Source of the DNA: Paenibacillus sabuli
Lineage (GTDB): Bacteria > Bacillota > Bacilli > Paenibacillales > Paenibacillaceae
DNA length: 64,000 nt
NCBI RefSeq assembly: GCF_014705605.1
Contig: NZ_JACXIZ010000020.1
Location: forward strand, 62,001 to 126,000
Direction: 5' to 3'
This document shows, in pieces, positions 1 to 8,519 of the stretch. The notes beneath the pieces are model-generated. The model was not told the origin of the DNA. It did no database searches and saw only the letters and a list, made by a program, of their open reading frames with translations. Both the position numbers and the translations under genes were made by a program. Each line of letters starts with the position of its first letter. Positions within the stretch are counted from its first letter, which is position 1.

Positions 1-3
1 TAT

Positions 4-82
4 GAGCCTAAATTCGCCTCCGCAGCAAATTCGACTGAGTAACCTCACATTACGAGCTTAAATCGGCCTCCGCAGCAAATTC
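4..82. repeat. Two-copy 29-base direct repeat, period 50
   Basis: Positions 4-32 and 54-82 carry a 29-base unit that matches at about 26 of 29 positions and shares the core CCTCCGCAGCAAATTC. The copies are separated by 21 unrelated bases. A weaker echo, GTCCGCAGAAATTTG, starts near 174. The left window edge cuts the context, so more copies may lie upstream. The function is unknown. Confidence 0.7.
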
Positions 83-361
83 ACCCAGCTTGTTTCGAAT
101 TCGCACCCGTTTACCAAGCACAATACGCAATTTTGATTAATATAAATATAAATCCTTGTGGGAGATATAATTTACGTCCGCAGAAATTTGGGGGTTGCGT
201 TATCGCATGAGAACCATTACAGTATAACTGAATCAAGTCATAAGCTCGCTGAACTCAGCGTTCATTGCGCGATCTGCTGTTTTTGCTGTTGCGTCGAGCT
301 TGCTTGTTCATCAGTGTCAACATTGGATTATTAATTATATTAATTCAAAGGGGAGATTTAT
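83..361. other. AT-rich leader upstream of abfA
   Basis: No gene is supported in the first 361 bases. The stretch is AT-rich compared with the coding DNA. It contains a TATAAT at 166-171 and a TATAAC at 223-228, but neither has a convincing -35 at proper spacing. AAGGGGAG just before 359 is the ribosome binding site of the next gene. An ATG at 360 is followed immediately by TGA and cannot be the start. Confidence 0.5.
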
Positions 362-1852
362 GTGACCGCGAACATAACACTGAACGCCGATCGGGTCGCC
401 GGTACAATCGATCGCAATCTGTACGGGCATTTTGCCGAGCACCTCGGCCGTTGTATCTACGAAGGGATCTGGGTAGGAGAGGATTCGCCGATATCCAACA
501 CGAACGGCATTCGCAACGATGTGCTGGAAGCGCTTCGACGCCTGCAAGTGCCGGTGCTGCGTTGGCCGGGCGGCTGCTTCGCGGACGAGTACCACTGGAA
601 GGACGGCATCGGGCCGCGCGGAGATCGCAAGCGGATGGTCAATACGCACTGGGGCGGGGTGGTGGAGAACAATCACTTCGGCACGCATGAATTTCTGATG
701 CTGTGCGAGCTGCTCGATTGCGCGCCGTACATCAACGGCAACGTCGGCAGCGGCACGGTGCAGGAGATGGCAGAATGGGTGGAATACATGACCTTCGACG
801 GCGTCTCGCCGATGGCCGAGCTGCGTCAGGCCAATGGCCGCAAGGCGCCGTGGAAGGTGCCTTATTTCGGCGTAGGCAACGAGAACTGGGGCTGCGGCGG
901 CAATATGCGTCCGGAGTATTATGCGGATCTGTACCGCCAGTTCCAGACGTATGTGCGTCAGTACGGCGACAATAAGATCACGAAGATTGCCTGCGGCCCC
1001 GGCGGCGCGGATTATCGCTGGACCGAGACGGTCATGCGGGAGGCGCACGCCAAAATGGATGCGTTCACGCTGCATCATTACACCGTTCCCGGTCCGTCCT
1101 GGCAGGACAAGGGCGAGGCGATCGGCTTCACCGAGCAAGAATGGTTCACGACGATGGAACGAGCGCTGCAGATGGACGAGCTGATCACCCGGCACAGCGC
1201 CATTATGGACCAATACGATCCGGAGCGGCGCATCGGCTTGATCGTGGACGAATGGGGCACCTGGTTCAACGTCGAGCCGGGGACGAATCCGGGCTTCCTC
1301 TACCAGCAGAATACCGTGCGCGACGCGCTGGTGGCGGCGGCGACGCTCCATATTTTTCAGAAGCATTGCAAGCGTGTGCGGATGGCCAACCTGGCGCAGA
1401 CGGTCAATGTGCTGCAGGCGGTCATCTTGACGGAAGGCGAGCGGATGCTGCTGACGCCGACCTATCACGTCTTCGAGATGCTCAAGGTCCATCAGGACGC
1501 GGAGCTGTTGGATGTCCATCTGCAGAGTGAATCCTACGAGCTGGAAGGGCGCGAATTGCCGCAATTGTCGGTCTCGGCCTCGCGCAGCAGCGATGGTCGC
1601 ATTCACCTCAGCCTGGCGAATCTGCACCCGACGAGGTCGGCCCCGCTGAAGCTGGCGGTGCGCGGTGCGGCAACGGAAGGGCTGCGTCTGAGCGCCGTAG
1701 AGCTGACAGGCGACGCCATGGATGCGCACAATACGTTCGATCAGCCTGAGCGGGTCAAGCCGCGCGCTGCAGATGCGCTCGTCCTGGAGAGCGGAGCCGT
1801 GCATGGCAGCGTGGCGCCGATGTCGGTCACGCTGGTGACGCTGCAGTCGTGA
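362..1852 (+). CDS. abfA: Alpha-L-arabinofuranosidase, GH51
   Basis: 496 residues from a GTG start behind AAGGGGAG, the usual length for intracellular GH51 enzymes, which release terminal arabinofuranose from arabinoxylan or arabinan oligosaccharides. The acid/base glutamate is E174 in GNENWG and the nucleophile is E297 in DEWGTWF; the N-terminal part holds [13 protein letters not shown] and the C-terminal third is the beta-sandwich. There is no signal peptide, so it acts on imported oligosaccharides in the cytoplasm. No arabinose isomerase or kinase is nearby. The next gene starts inside its stop codon (GTGA overlap), so the two are translationally coupled. Confidence 0.93.
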   Translation: MTANITLNADRVAGTIDRNLYGHFAEHLGRCIYEGIWVGEDSPISNTNGIRNDVLEALRRLQVPVLRWPGGCFADEYHWKDGIGPRGDRKRMVNTHWGGVVENNHFGTHEFLMLCELLDCAPYINGNVGSGTVQEMAEWVEYMTFDGVSPMAELRQANGRKAPWKVPYFGVGNENWGCGGNMRPEYYADLYRQFQTYVRQYGDNKITKIACGPGGADYRWTETVMREAHAKMDAFTLHHYTVPGPSWQDKGEAIGFTEQEWFTTMERALQMDELITRHSAIMDQYDPERRIGLIVDEWGTWFNVEPGTNPGFLYQQNTVRDALVAAATLHIFQKHCKRVRMANLAQTVNVLQAVILTEGERMLLTPTYHVFEMLKVHQDAELLDVHLQSESYELEGRELPQLSVSASRSSDGRIHLSLANLHPTRSAPLKLAVRGAATEGLRLSAVELTGDAMDAHNTFDQPERVKPRAADALVLESGAVHGSVAPMSVTLVTLQS

Positions 1853-2124
1853 GCGGGCCGAAGGGCAGACGCCCCTGCCGAGGCTGCCGGGGCGAGGCGG
1901 AGATCACGTCGGAGCAGATCGAGCGCGGCGTAGGCGCGCTGCTCCGCAGCGGCAGGCCGCTCGTACCGGAGCCGCTGTATGCGCAGCGATTGGCGGCCTG
2001 TGCCGCCTGTCCGAGCCTGCTGGGCGGACATACCTGCGCGCGCTGCGGCTGCATCGTCCAGATCTCGGCCCGGCTCCGGGAGCGGCGCTGTCCGAATCCG
2101 GGCGGAGGCCGCTGGCCGGCGTAG
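1849..2124 (+). CDS. Small cysteine-rich protein, DUF6171-like
   Basis: 91 residues, GTG start overlapping the abfA stop by 4 bases. It opens with a CRGC pair, has a helical middle part (TSEQIERGV), and closes with [14 protein letters not shown] and a final RRCPNP, i.e. a zinc-ribbon-like set of cysteines. The layout matches the DUF6171 family of Paenibacillaceae as I recall it; its function is unknown. It is often a stand-alone small protein, so its coupling to a glycosidase may only reflect a shared transcript. Confidence 0.7.
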   Translation: MSGPKGRRPCRGCRGEAEITSEQIERGVGALLRSGRPLVPEPLYAQRLAACAACPSLLGGHTCARCGCIVQISARLRERRCPNPGGGRWPA

Positions 2125-2324
2125 CGACAGGCTCGGTCAGCCATGCGGAGCGCGCCCGGTCTGTATGGCTTGCAGAGCCTCGGCCGGTATAGGCTGAGGA
2201 CCCGTGATGCCAGCACGAAGCGCGCGCGATCGCTGCCATGCGGGCAGGATGCGCATCCTGACACTGCCTGCGCTGATGCGACAGCAGCGTGTCGATTCCG
2301 TGTGGCGGGAGCTGCGCGCTTGTC

Positions 2325-2355
2325 GATCACGGCCGATAGCCCCGTGGCCGTGATC
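2325..2355 (-). terminator. Hairpin after the membrane-protein gene
   Basis: GATCACGGCC (2325-2334) pairs perfectly with GGCCGTGATC (2346-2355) around an 11-base loop, starting 4 bases past the stop codon of the minus-strand gene. No T-run follows, so termination is inferred from position only. Confidence 0.5.
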
Positions 2356-2358
2356 CGG

Positions 2359-2832
2359 TCACGCCGTTCCGGGGTTGCGCCTGGCCTCAAGCCGGACGAC
2401 GAGCGCCTGCAAGCCCCATCCGGCCAGCAAACCGCCGAAGCAAAACAGCATGGGGCACCACACCGGGCCGAGCAGTACATGCCAAATGCGCAGGTCGCTG
2501 GAGTAAATAAGCCCGACCGTCGAAACAAATGCAGCTGTGGCAAAAGGCAAGTACGCGTACCTCGCCCTCGCACCGCCGCCATCCTTGAAGGCGTCGTAAA
2601 TCGCAAACATGTACAAGCACGGGTAAAACATCAGCCACTCGTAATTGGCTTGGCTGACTGCCTGCTGCGTAAGGCCGCGAAAGCTGGAAATGATAATCTG
2701 GTTCAAGTTGGCGCGCGCGTTGACGATGACCTCCAGGACAATCAGCACGATGCCTTTCAGATACTTTCCGTTCAGCAGCTGACCGAAGCCCGGCAGAGCG
2801 ATGCACCACAGCAGCTTTTCCACAGGGCCCAT
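2359..2832 (-). CDS. Conserved membrane protein, function unknown
   Basis: 157 residues, ATG start with AAGGAG 9 bases upstream. It begins GPVEKLLWCIALPGFGQLLNG, a pattern seen in several Bacillales small membrane proteins, and has about four hydrophobic segments (roughly residues 8-35, 65-80, 95-112 and 118-142) and a short basic tail. It follows the DUF3231 gene by 27 bases on the same strand and is probably co-transcribed with it. I do not recognise a function. Confidence 0.75.
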   Translation of the reverse strand: MGPVEKLLWCIALPGFGQLLNGKYLKGIVLIVLEVIVNARANLNQIIISSFRGLTQQAVSQANYEWLMFYPCLYMFAIYDAFKDGGGARARYAYLPFATAAFVSTVGLIYSSDLRIWHVLLGPVWCPMLFCFGGLLAGWGLQALVVRLEARRNPGTA

Positions 2833-2859
2833 AATTGGCGCTCCTTTCCGGTTGATGCA

Positions 2860-3876
2860 TCAGGTCAAGGTTTCGGTCAGCGCCTTGCGGTCGTCGGCCA
2901 GTGGAGGCGCTTCGAACCAGTGATGCTGGACGAGCAGCTTGGCCCCGTCCTTGGCATAATTTGCAATTTGCAGGGTCAGCTTGCCGTAACCGATCGCGAG
3001 GTCCGAGCGGGGGCTCACGGCGAGCGCGACGCCGTAATTGGCTGTGCCGGTTGCGACCAGCAAGGTGACGTGATAGAGCATCAGCTTGTCGGAGAACGGC
3101 GCTTTTGTGGAAGCGGTCACCTCGTTGTCCCAGGACGAAGGGAACGGGATGTGATCCTCCTGCAGCTTGCTTTCGAAAAACTCGGCATGGGCCTTGGAAA
3201 TTTCAATTCCCCGCACCATATGGTCCCGCAGCTCTTTTTCTTTGGCGACCTGAGCGAAGCCAAGCAACAGCGCGTTGCCGAGCCAATTGGACTTGGCGTT
3301 TTTGTAGAGCTGGCCGATCTCGACCGAGGTCAGCACCCGCTTGTCTCCCCAGCCGAACAAATGTCCCGAAAAGAAGTCTTCGTGCACGGAGGTTTGAATC
3401 CGTTCCGGAATGGATATTGAGGGTGGATGCACATGTTGTCCGGTCTCGTCAAGCAGTGTAACAATCTTATCCTGCAGCACCTTGGATTTGTCGAGATTGG
3501 CCAAAAAAAATGCGCGAATATCCGGCCGCGAAGCGGAAGCGTAGGCATTGGCGTACGTAATCAGTCCTACATCGCTCATGTTTTTAATATACTGCATGAT
3601 AAGGCAATCCGTGTATAGTCGCGGCGCTCGCGTGTCGACGTCCGATTCGGAGAAGCCCTGGGGGATCGGGAAGCGCTCGCGCCGGAACAGCTCATTCAGC
3701 TCCGCCAGGTTGCCGGTGGAAAAATTCAACGCAAATTCGAGCACGGAGCGAAGCGAATCTTCTTCGACGTGGCCCAAAAAATATTGCAGCATGCACTTCA
3801 CCATGCTGTCGTTCATAAAGGTCGACCAGAGTCCGCCGATCTCGGTTGCAGTCAAGCGTATATTGGATGGCGTCAT
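2860..3876 (-). CDS. DUF3231 family protein
   Basis: 338 residues. The ATG at 3876 is chosen because AAGGGGGGG lies 9 bases upstream; the frame stays open far upstream, but that part is low quality and antisense to other genes. The protein carries two similar halves (LTATEIGGLWSTFMND near residue 8 and LTSVEIGQLYKNAKS near residue 190), the internal duplication typical of DUF3231, a Bacillales family of roughly 330 residues related to ferritin-like/coat proteins. Function is unknown; a spore or stress role is only inferred. It heads a two-gene operon with the membrane protein at 2359. Confidence 0.85.
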   Translation of the reverse strand: MTPSNIRLTATEIGGLWSTFMNDSMVKCMLQYFLGHVEEDSLRSVLEFALNFSTGNLAELNELFRRERFPIPQGFSESDVDTRAPRLYTDCLIMQYIKNMSDVGLITYANAYASASRPDIRAFFLANLDKSKVLQDKIVTLLDETGQHVHPPSISIPERIQTSVHEDFFSGHLFGWGDKRVLTSVEIGQLYKNAKSNWLGNALLLGFAQVAKEKELRDHMVRGIEISKAHAEFFESKLQEDHIPFPSSWDNEVTASTKAPFSDKLMLYHVTLLVATGTANYGVALAVSPRSDLAIGYGKLTLQIANYAKDGAKLLVQHHWFEAPPLADDRKALTETLT

Positions 3877-4032
3877 TGTGACGTTCCCCCCCTTGAGTTT
3901 TAAACATCTTGGTGTATCTTTAGCCTGCGACGGGGCGACGATAATTATACGCCTTCGGGATGGCGGCCTATTGCATCGGCGGATCGAATTCGGTAAGGTG
4001 AAGGTAGGACAGGTCAGGGAGGGGTGAACAGC

Positions 4033-4227
4033 ATGCGGATTCGATTGGACGAGACGAATTTGGCGACTTTTTTCGTCGTGCACGATTGCTGCGGCATTCG
4101 GCAGTTGGTCAAGGAAGAGCTGCTGCTGGAGCTGCGCGAGATACGGTGTATGGCATGCCGTCGCCCGGCCCTCAGGCGCCAGATCAACGGTGATTGGCAC
4201 ACGACCGACGGGGCGACGCTTTTTTAA
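4033..4227 (+). CDS. Small hypothetical protein
   Basis: 64 residues from ATG 4033, with AGGGAGGGG 8 bases upstream; GTG 4024 in the same frame sits in the Shine-Dalgarno and is less likely. The sequence has a CC pair and a CMAC pair (RIRLDETNLATFF, EIRCMACRRP), which could bind a metal. It lies between the divergent DUF3231 gene and the AraC gene and runs toward the latter with a 24-base gap. No family is recognised; the good ribosome binding site is the main support. Confidence 0.45.
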   Translation: MRIRLDETNLATFFVVHDCCGIRQLVKEELLLELREIRCMACRRPALRRQINGDWHTTDGATLF

Positions 4228-4251
4228 AACGGACTGTGAGGGCTGCCACAC

Positions 4252-5085
4252 GTGATGAAGACGATCCATCTCTACGAGAGCAAGCATCAGGAAAGCTACC
4301 GCAAGCAGGACCATCATCACCACAACTATCAGATTTTGTATGCCATCGAAGGCGAAGGCACCATTCGTCTTGAAGATGCAGAGCGGCCTTTTGCGCAAAA
4401 TTGCGCGGCCGTTATTTTTCCCTATTCGAATCACGCCGTCGCCTCGTCCAGCAAGCTGACACTGCTCGTACTGGAATTCGACGCCGCTTGGATGGAAGGC
4501 GAGCCTCTGAGCCGGTGGCGCGAAGCGGGAATCGACGGATCGCTCCTGCTGCAATTGCCGGTCGTCAGCGCCAGCGAGATGAAGCAGCTGCTGCGCAAGC
4601 TGCTGTTCGAGCAGCAGCAGCAGGACGGCCTCGGCGGCTGGGCAATGAAAATTTACTGGCTGGAGCTGCTGCTGCTGCTCGCCCGCGCCAGGACGAGCGC
4701 AGCGGTTACCGGCGCCAACGATTTGCGCGCCGAGCGCATTCGGGATTATATCGACTCGCATTATTACCAGCCGCTGACGGCGAGTACGCTGGCGTACGCG
4801 CTTGGCATCAGCAGCCGGCACGCCACGGCTATTTTTAAGGACAAATACCAAATCACCCCGATGCAATACCTGGCCGAAGTCCGGGTTGACACGGCCAAAA
4901 AACTGTTGCTCGAGTCGGATAAGGACACGATTTCGATCGGCTTCGAGGTCGGCTACGAATCGCTCCCCACCTTTTACCGCGTCTTCAAAAACAGCGTGCA
5001 AATGTCGCCCAGCAAATTCCGGCAGGAATATCGGGAGGACGTCATTCGTCAAGGCGTGAATGCAAACTCCGAAAGGAGCAGATAA
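4252..5085 (+). CDS. AraC family transcriptional regulator
   Basis: 277 residues. The N-terminal cupin-like sensor contains a histidine run (DHHHHNYQ, about residue 22) and a typical GEGTIRLED strand; the C-terminal 100 residues hold two helix-turn-helix motifs (LTASTLAYALGISSRHATAIF and ISIGFEVGYESLPTFYRVFK). Start: GTG 4252 or ATG 4255, both behind GTGAGGG. It lies just upstream of the sugar oxidoreductase run at 5229 in the same orientation and is the likely local activator; a palindrome at 5118-5135 between them is a candidate operator. Confidence 0.9.
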   Translation: MMKTIHLYESKHQESYRKQDHHHHNYQILYAIEGEGTIRLEDAERPFAQNCAAVIFPYSNHAVASSSKLTLLVLEFDAAWMEGEPLSRWREAGIDGSLLLQLPVVSASEMKQLLRKLLFEQQQQDGLGGWAMKIYWLELLLLLARARTSAAVTGANDLRAERIRDYIDSHYYQPLTASTLAYALGISSRHATAIFKDKYQITPMQYLAEVRVDTAKKLLLESDKDTISIGFEVGYESLPTFYRVFKNSVQMSPSKFRQEYREDVIRQGVNANSERSR

Positions 5086-5117
5086 TGCCGAAATTTTTGT
5101 TTCAATTCATTTCCTAA

Positions 5118-5135
5118 TTCGAGAATGTTCTCGAA
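5118..5135. promoter_or_regulatory. Palindrome upstream of sugar catabolic genes
   Basis: TTCGAGAA-TG-TTCTCGAA is a perfect 8-base dyad about 95 bases before the Gfo/Idh/MocA start. Symmetric sites like this suit LacI/GntR-type dimers better than AraC proteins. No regulator of those types is in the window. Confidence 0.4.
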
Positions 5136-5143
5136 ATATGATA

Positions 5144-5160
5144 AGACGGCGCAGCCGTCT
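5144..5160 (+). terminator. Short hairpin after araC-type gene
   Basis: AGACGGC-GCA-GCCGTCT followed by GCCTTT, 58 bases past the AraC stop. The stem is only 7 base pairs and the T-run short, so termination would be weak. Confidence 0.4.
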
Positions 5161-5228
5161 GCCTTTATGCTAATAGGGAAGCGGTAACAATATGACGCAA
5201 TCCGAAAAAGCTAAAGGAGCGGGATACA

Positions 5229-6380
5229 ATGGCATTGCAAAAAATCGGCATCATTATGAACGGCGTAACGGGACGGATGGGCACGAACCAGCATCTGATT
5301 CGCTCGATCCTGGCGATTCGCGACCAGGGCGGCGTCCAGCTCGCGAACGGCGATGTGGTCATGCCCGATCCGATCCTGATCGGACGCCAGGAGAACAAAG
5401 TGAAGGCGCTGGCGGAGAAGCATAACGTCGAGCGCTGGAGCACGGATCTGGACGCAGCCTTGGCCGATCCGTACAATGTCATCTACTTCGACTCGCAGAC
5501 GACGGTGCGTCGCGCCGAGGCGATCAAGCAGGCGATTGCCGCCGGCAAGCACATCTACTGCGAGAAGCCGACCGCCACGAGCGTGGAGGGGTCGCTGGAG
5601 CTGGCCCGTCTGGCGCGGGAAGCCGGCGTGAAAAACGGCGTCGTGCAGGACAAGCTGTTCCTGCCGGGTCTGCTCAAGCTGAAGCGCCTGGTCGATTCGG
5701 GCTTTTTCGGCAAAATCCTGTCCGTGCGGATGGAATTCGGCTACTGGGTGTTCGAAGGCGACTGGCAGCCGGGGCAGCGTCCGTCCTGGAACTACCGCAA
5801 GGAAGACGGCGGGGGCATCATTGTCGACATGTTCGCGCATTGGCGCTATGTGCTCGACAATCTGTTCGGCGAGGTCAAGTCGCTCTCCTGCCTCGGCGTG
5901 ACGCACATCCCGGAGCGGATCGACGAGCAGGGCAACAAGTATGCGTGCACGGCTGACGACGCGGCCTATGCGACGTTCATGCTGGAAGGCGACATCGTCG
6001 TACAAGCCAACTCCTCGTGGGCGGTGCGCGTCGACCGCGACGATCTGCTGACGATCCAGGTGGACGGCACCGAGGGCAGCGCCGTCGCCGGACTGCGCGA
6101 CTGCAAGACCCAGCATCGCGTCAATACGCCCAAGCCGGTCTGGAATCCGGATATTGAGAATCCGTTCAACTTCACCGAGCAGTGGGAAGACGTGCCGGAT
6201 AATCAATTGTTCGACAACGGCTTCAAGGTGCAGTGGGAGCTGTTCCTCAAGCATATCGTCGAGGACGCCGCCTTCCCGTGGGACCTGCTCGAAGGCGCCA
6301 AAGGCACGCAGACGTCCGACCTCGGCCTGCAGTCCTGGGAAGAGAAGCGCTGGGTCGACGTGCCGAAGCTGTCGCTGTAA
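5229..6380 (+). CDS. Gfo/Idh/MocA family oxidoreductase
   Basis: 383 residues, ATG start with AAAGGAG 9 bases upstream. The N-terminal Rossmann fold has NGVTGRMG at residues 10-17 and the family signature EKPTATS near residue 114; the C-terminal half is the beta-sheet substrate domain. Such enzymes oxidise or reduce sugars, inositols or sugar lactones with NAD(P). It is the first gene of a run of sugar genes (to 9524), followed 39 bases later by the DUF993 gene. The likely role is making a keto-sugar from an unphosphorylated sugar; the substrate cannot be read from the sequence. Confidence 0.9.
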   Translation: MALQKIGIIMNGVTGRMGTNQHLIRSILAIRDQGGVQLANGDVVMPDPILIGRQENKVKALAEKHNVERWSTDLDAALADPYNVIYFDSQTTVRRAEAIKQAIAAGKHIYCEKPTATSVEGSLELARLAREAGVKNGVVQDKLFLPGLLKLKRLVDSGFFGKILSVRMEFGYWVFEGDWQPGQRPSWNYRKEDGGGIIVDMFAHWRYVLDNLFGEVKSLSCLGVTHIPERIDEQGNKYACTADDAAYATFMLEGDIVVQANSSWAVRVDRDDLLTIQVDGTEGSAVAGLRDCKTQHRVNTPKPVWNPDIENPFNFTEQWEDVPDNQLFDNGFKVQWELFLKHIVEDAAFPWDLLEGAKGTQTSDLGLQSWEEKRWVDVPKLSL

Positions 6381-6419
6381 GCGGCGGCCGCGCAATCCGA
6401 TATTCGAGGAGGAACCAGC

Positions 6420-7583
6420 ATGACTGAATCGATCAAGCTGCCGCGCGCAGGCGGCACGCTGTATACGTATGACCTGCAGGGCGTCGCCCCTGCGCCTCCG
6501 GGGGCCGACAAGTTCGGCAGCCGGATCGCTTATTCGGCGGCGCATGTCGTGGCCGACCCGTTCTCCGGCGCCGACCCGCTGCTGGAGGCGGGGATCGACT
6601 GGGACGCGACGCTGGCCTATCGCCGTCATCTGTGGTCGCTCGGGCTGGGCGTCGCCGAGGCGATGGACACGGCGCAGCGCGGCATGGGGCTGAACTGGGG
6701 GCACGCGCAGGAGCTGATCAAGCGCTCGACGGCGGAAGCGCAGAGCGTCGGCGGCCTGATCGCCAGCGGCGCGGGCACCGACCATCTGGCCCCGGGGCCG
6801 CATGTAACCGTAGACGATGTCATCGCCGCCTACGAGGAGCAATGCGCCTATGTCGAGAGCTGCGGCAGCCGCATCATCCTGATGGCGAGCCGGGCGCTGG
6901 CGGCCTGCGCGCAGAGCGCGGAGGATTACGAGCGCGTCTACGGCCGCATCCTGAGCCAGGTCAAGCAGCCGGTCATCCTGCACTGGCTGGGCGACATGTT
7001 CGACCCGGCGCTCGCGGGGTATTGGGGCTCGGCGGATGTCGAGACGGCGATGGCGACCTGCCTGCGGGTCATTCGCACTCACGCGGACAAGGTCGACGGC
7101 ATCAAGATCTCGCTGCTCGATGCGGACAAGGAGATCGCCATGCGCCGGCAGCTGCCGGAGGGCGTGAAGATGTATACCGGCGACGACTTCAACTATCCGA
7201 CGCTGATTCAGGGCGACGAGCAGGGCTACAGCCATGCCTTGCTCGGCATCTTCGACGCGATCGCGCCGGTGGCGGCGGCCGCGCTGCAGGCGCTCGATCA
7301 AGGCGATACGGCTCGTTACAATGCGTTGTTCGATCCGACAGTGCCGCTGTCGCGCCATATTTTCCAGCGTCCGACCTATGCCTACAAGACCGGTATCGTC
7401 TTCATGGCGTATCTGAACGGCCATCAGTCGCACTTCCGCATGATCGGCGGCGCCGAGGGCGCGCGCTCGCTCGTGCATCTGTCCGACCTGTTCGTGATGG
7501 CGGATCAGGCGGGCCTGCTGGCCAAGCCGGAGCTGGCCGTGCAGCGCATGCGCCGCATCCTGGCGCTGGGCGGCGTGGAATAG
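6420..7583 (+). CDS. DUF993 / dihydrodipicolinate-synthase-like aldolase
   Basis: 387 residues, ATG start behind GAGGAGG. The sequence fits DUF993, a TIM-barrel family related to dihydrodipicolinate synthase and 2-keto-3-deoxy-sugar aldolases. K229 in GIKISLLDAD sits where the Schiff-base lysine of that superfamily is found, and ILHWLGDMFDP near residue 187 is a strong family-like block. It lies between an oxidoreductase and an isomerase-fold protein, so cleavage of a keto-sugar or its derivative is a reasonable inference. Confidence 0.8.
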   Translation: MTESIKLPRAGGTLYTYDLQGVAPAPPGADKFGSRIAYSAAHVVADPFSGADPLLEAGIDWDATLAYRRHLWSLGLGVAEAMDTAQRGMGLNWGHAQELIKRSTAEAQSVGGLIASGAGTDHLAPGPHVTVDDVIAAYEEQCAYVESCGSRIILMASRALAACAQSAEDYERVYGRILSQVKQPVILHWLGDMFDPALAGYWGSADVETAMATCLRVIRTHADKVDGIKISLLDADKEIAMRRQLPEGVKMYTGDDFNYPTLIQGDEQGYSHALLGIFDAIAPVAAAALQALDQGDTARYNALFDPTVPLSRHIFQRPTYAYKTGIVFMAYLNGHQSHFRMIGGAEGARSLVHLSDLFVMADQAGLLAKPELAVQRMRRILALGGVE

Positions 7584-7618
7584 GCCGCGCGGCGGCGATA
7601 TACGAAAGGGGAGCGGAA

Positions 7619-8446
7619 GTGGCCATGAATAGCTTGACGAATATTGATCGGCTCAGTCTCAACCAGATTACGACGAACAACTGGAGCCTGCCCGAAGCGG
7701 TGGAAGGCTGCGTCAAGGCCGAGGTGCCATGGATCGCGCTGTGGCGCAACAAGGTCGAAGAAACGGGGCTTGCCCAAAGCGCCAGGCTGGTGCGCGAGGC
7801 CGGGCTCAAGGTGTCGAGCCTGTGCCGCGGCGGCATGTTCCCGGCGGCGGACGCCGCCGGTCGCGCCGCGCGCATCGAGGACAACAAGCGGGCGGTCGAA
7901 GAAGCGGCCGAGCTCGGCGCCAAGACGCTCGTGCTCGTCTGCGGACCGTCCGCGGACAAGGATATCGCCGAAGCGCGCAAGATGGTCGAGGACGGCATCG
8001 AGCAGCTCGTCCCCTTCGCCGAGTCGCACGGCGTGACGCTCGGCATCGAGCCGCTGCATCCGATGTATGCGGCGGAGCGCTCGGTCATCGTGACGCTCGC
8101 GCATGCCAATGACATCGCCGCCCGCTTCAAGCCGGAGCAAGTCGGCGTCGTCGTCGACGTGTTCCACGTGTGGTGGGATCCGGATCTGTACCCTCAGATT
8201 GCCCGCGCCCAAGGTCGCATCCTCGGCTACCACGTCTCCGACTGGATCGTGCCGACGCCGGATATGCTGCTCGGCCGCGGCATGATGGGCGACGGAGTCA
8301 TCGAGCTGCGCCGCATCCGCGAGGCGGTGGAGCAGGCCGGCTACGACGGGCCGATCGAGGTCGAGATCTTCAATCAGGCGATCTGGGACCGTCCCGGTTA
8401 CGAAGTGCTCGCCGAGATGAAGGACCGCTACTTGAAGCACGTATAA
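7619..8446 (+). CDS. Sugar phosphate isomerase/epimerase (AP-endonuclease-2 fold)
   Basis: About 275 residues. The start is GTG 7619 (5 bases after AAAGGGGAG) or ATG 7625 (11 bases after); the frame stays open upstream through the DUF993 gene but that part is not real. The xylose-isomerase-like TIM barrel shows the metal-binding pattern E in GIEPLHPMY, D/H in VVVDVFHVWWDPD, H in GYHVSDW and E in IEVEIFN. Members isomerise, epimerise or dehydrate sugars and keto-sugars, often without a phosphate. A hairpin follows the gene. Confidence 0.85.
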   Translation: MAMNSLTNIDRLSLNQITTNNWSLPEAVEGCVKAEVPWIALWRNKVEETGLAQSARLVREAGLKVSSLCRGGMFPAADAAGRAARIEDNKRAVEEAAELGAKTLVLVCGPSADKDIAEARKMVEDGIEQLVPFAESHGVTLGIEPLHPMYAAERSVIVTLAHANDIAARFKPEQVGVVVDVFHVWWDPDLYPQIARAQGRILGYHVSDWIVPTPDMLLGRGMMGDGVIELRRIREAVEQAGYDGPIEVEIFNQAIWDRPGYEVLAEMKDRYLKHV

Positions 8447-8456
8447 TTGCAGGATT

Positions 8457-8483
8457 GCCAGGGGGCGGCGCCTCCTGGCTTTT
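8457..8483 (+). terminator. Hairpin with short T-run between sugar genes
   Basis: GCCAGG... pairs with ...CCTGGC (8457-8465 with 8471-8479, one G-T pair) followed by TTTT. It separates the isomerase gene from the dehydrogenase gene and could end or attenuate the first transcript. Confidence 0.6.
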
Positions 8484-8519
8484 GCATACAAAAAGAGAGA
8501 CGCTAAGGGGAGATTGAAT

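Noticed and set aside
4-82. CRISPR array at the left edge
   Set aside because: Only two copies with a 21-base gap and several mismatches are seen, the gap is too short for a spacer, and no cas gene is present.
335-1804. 489-codon open frame antisense to the arabinofuranosidase
   Set aside because: It is a shadow of a GC-rich gene: it is Arg/His/Ala-rich, has no domain and covers the strongly conserved GH51 sequence on the other strand. The same holds for long antisense frames opposite the GH78, hemE, hemY and RND genes.
2143-3420. 425-codon plus-strand frame across the membrane-protein and DUF3231 genes
   Set aside because: It crosses two well-supported minus-strand genes and shows no domain or ribosome binding site.
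5192-5425. Frame starting 37 bases before the Gfo/Idh/MocA start
   Set aside because: It overlaps that gene out of frame, lacks a Shine-Dalgarno and has an Arg/Gly-rich shadow composition.
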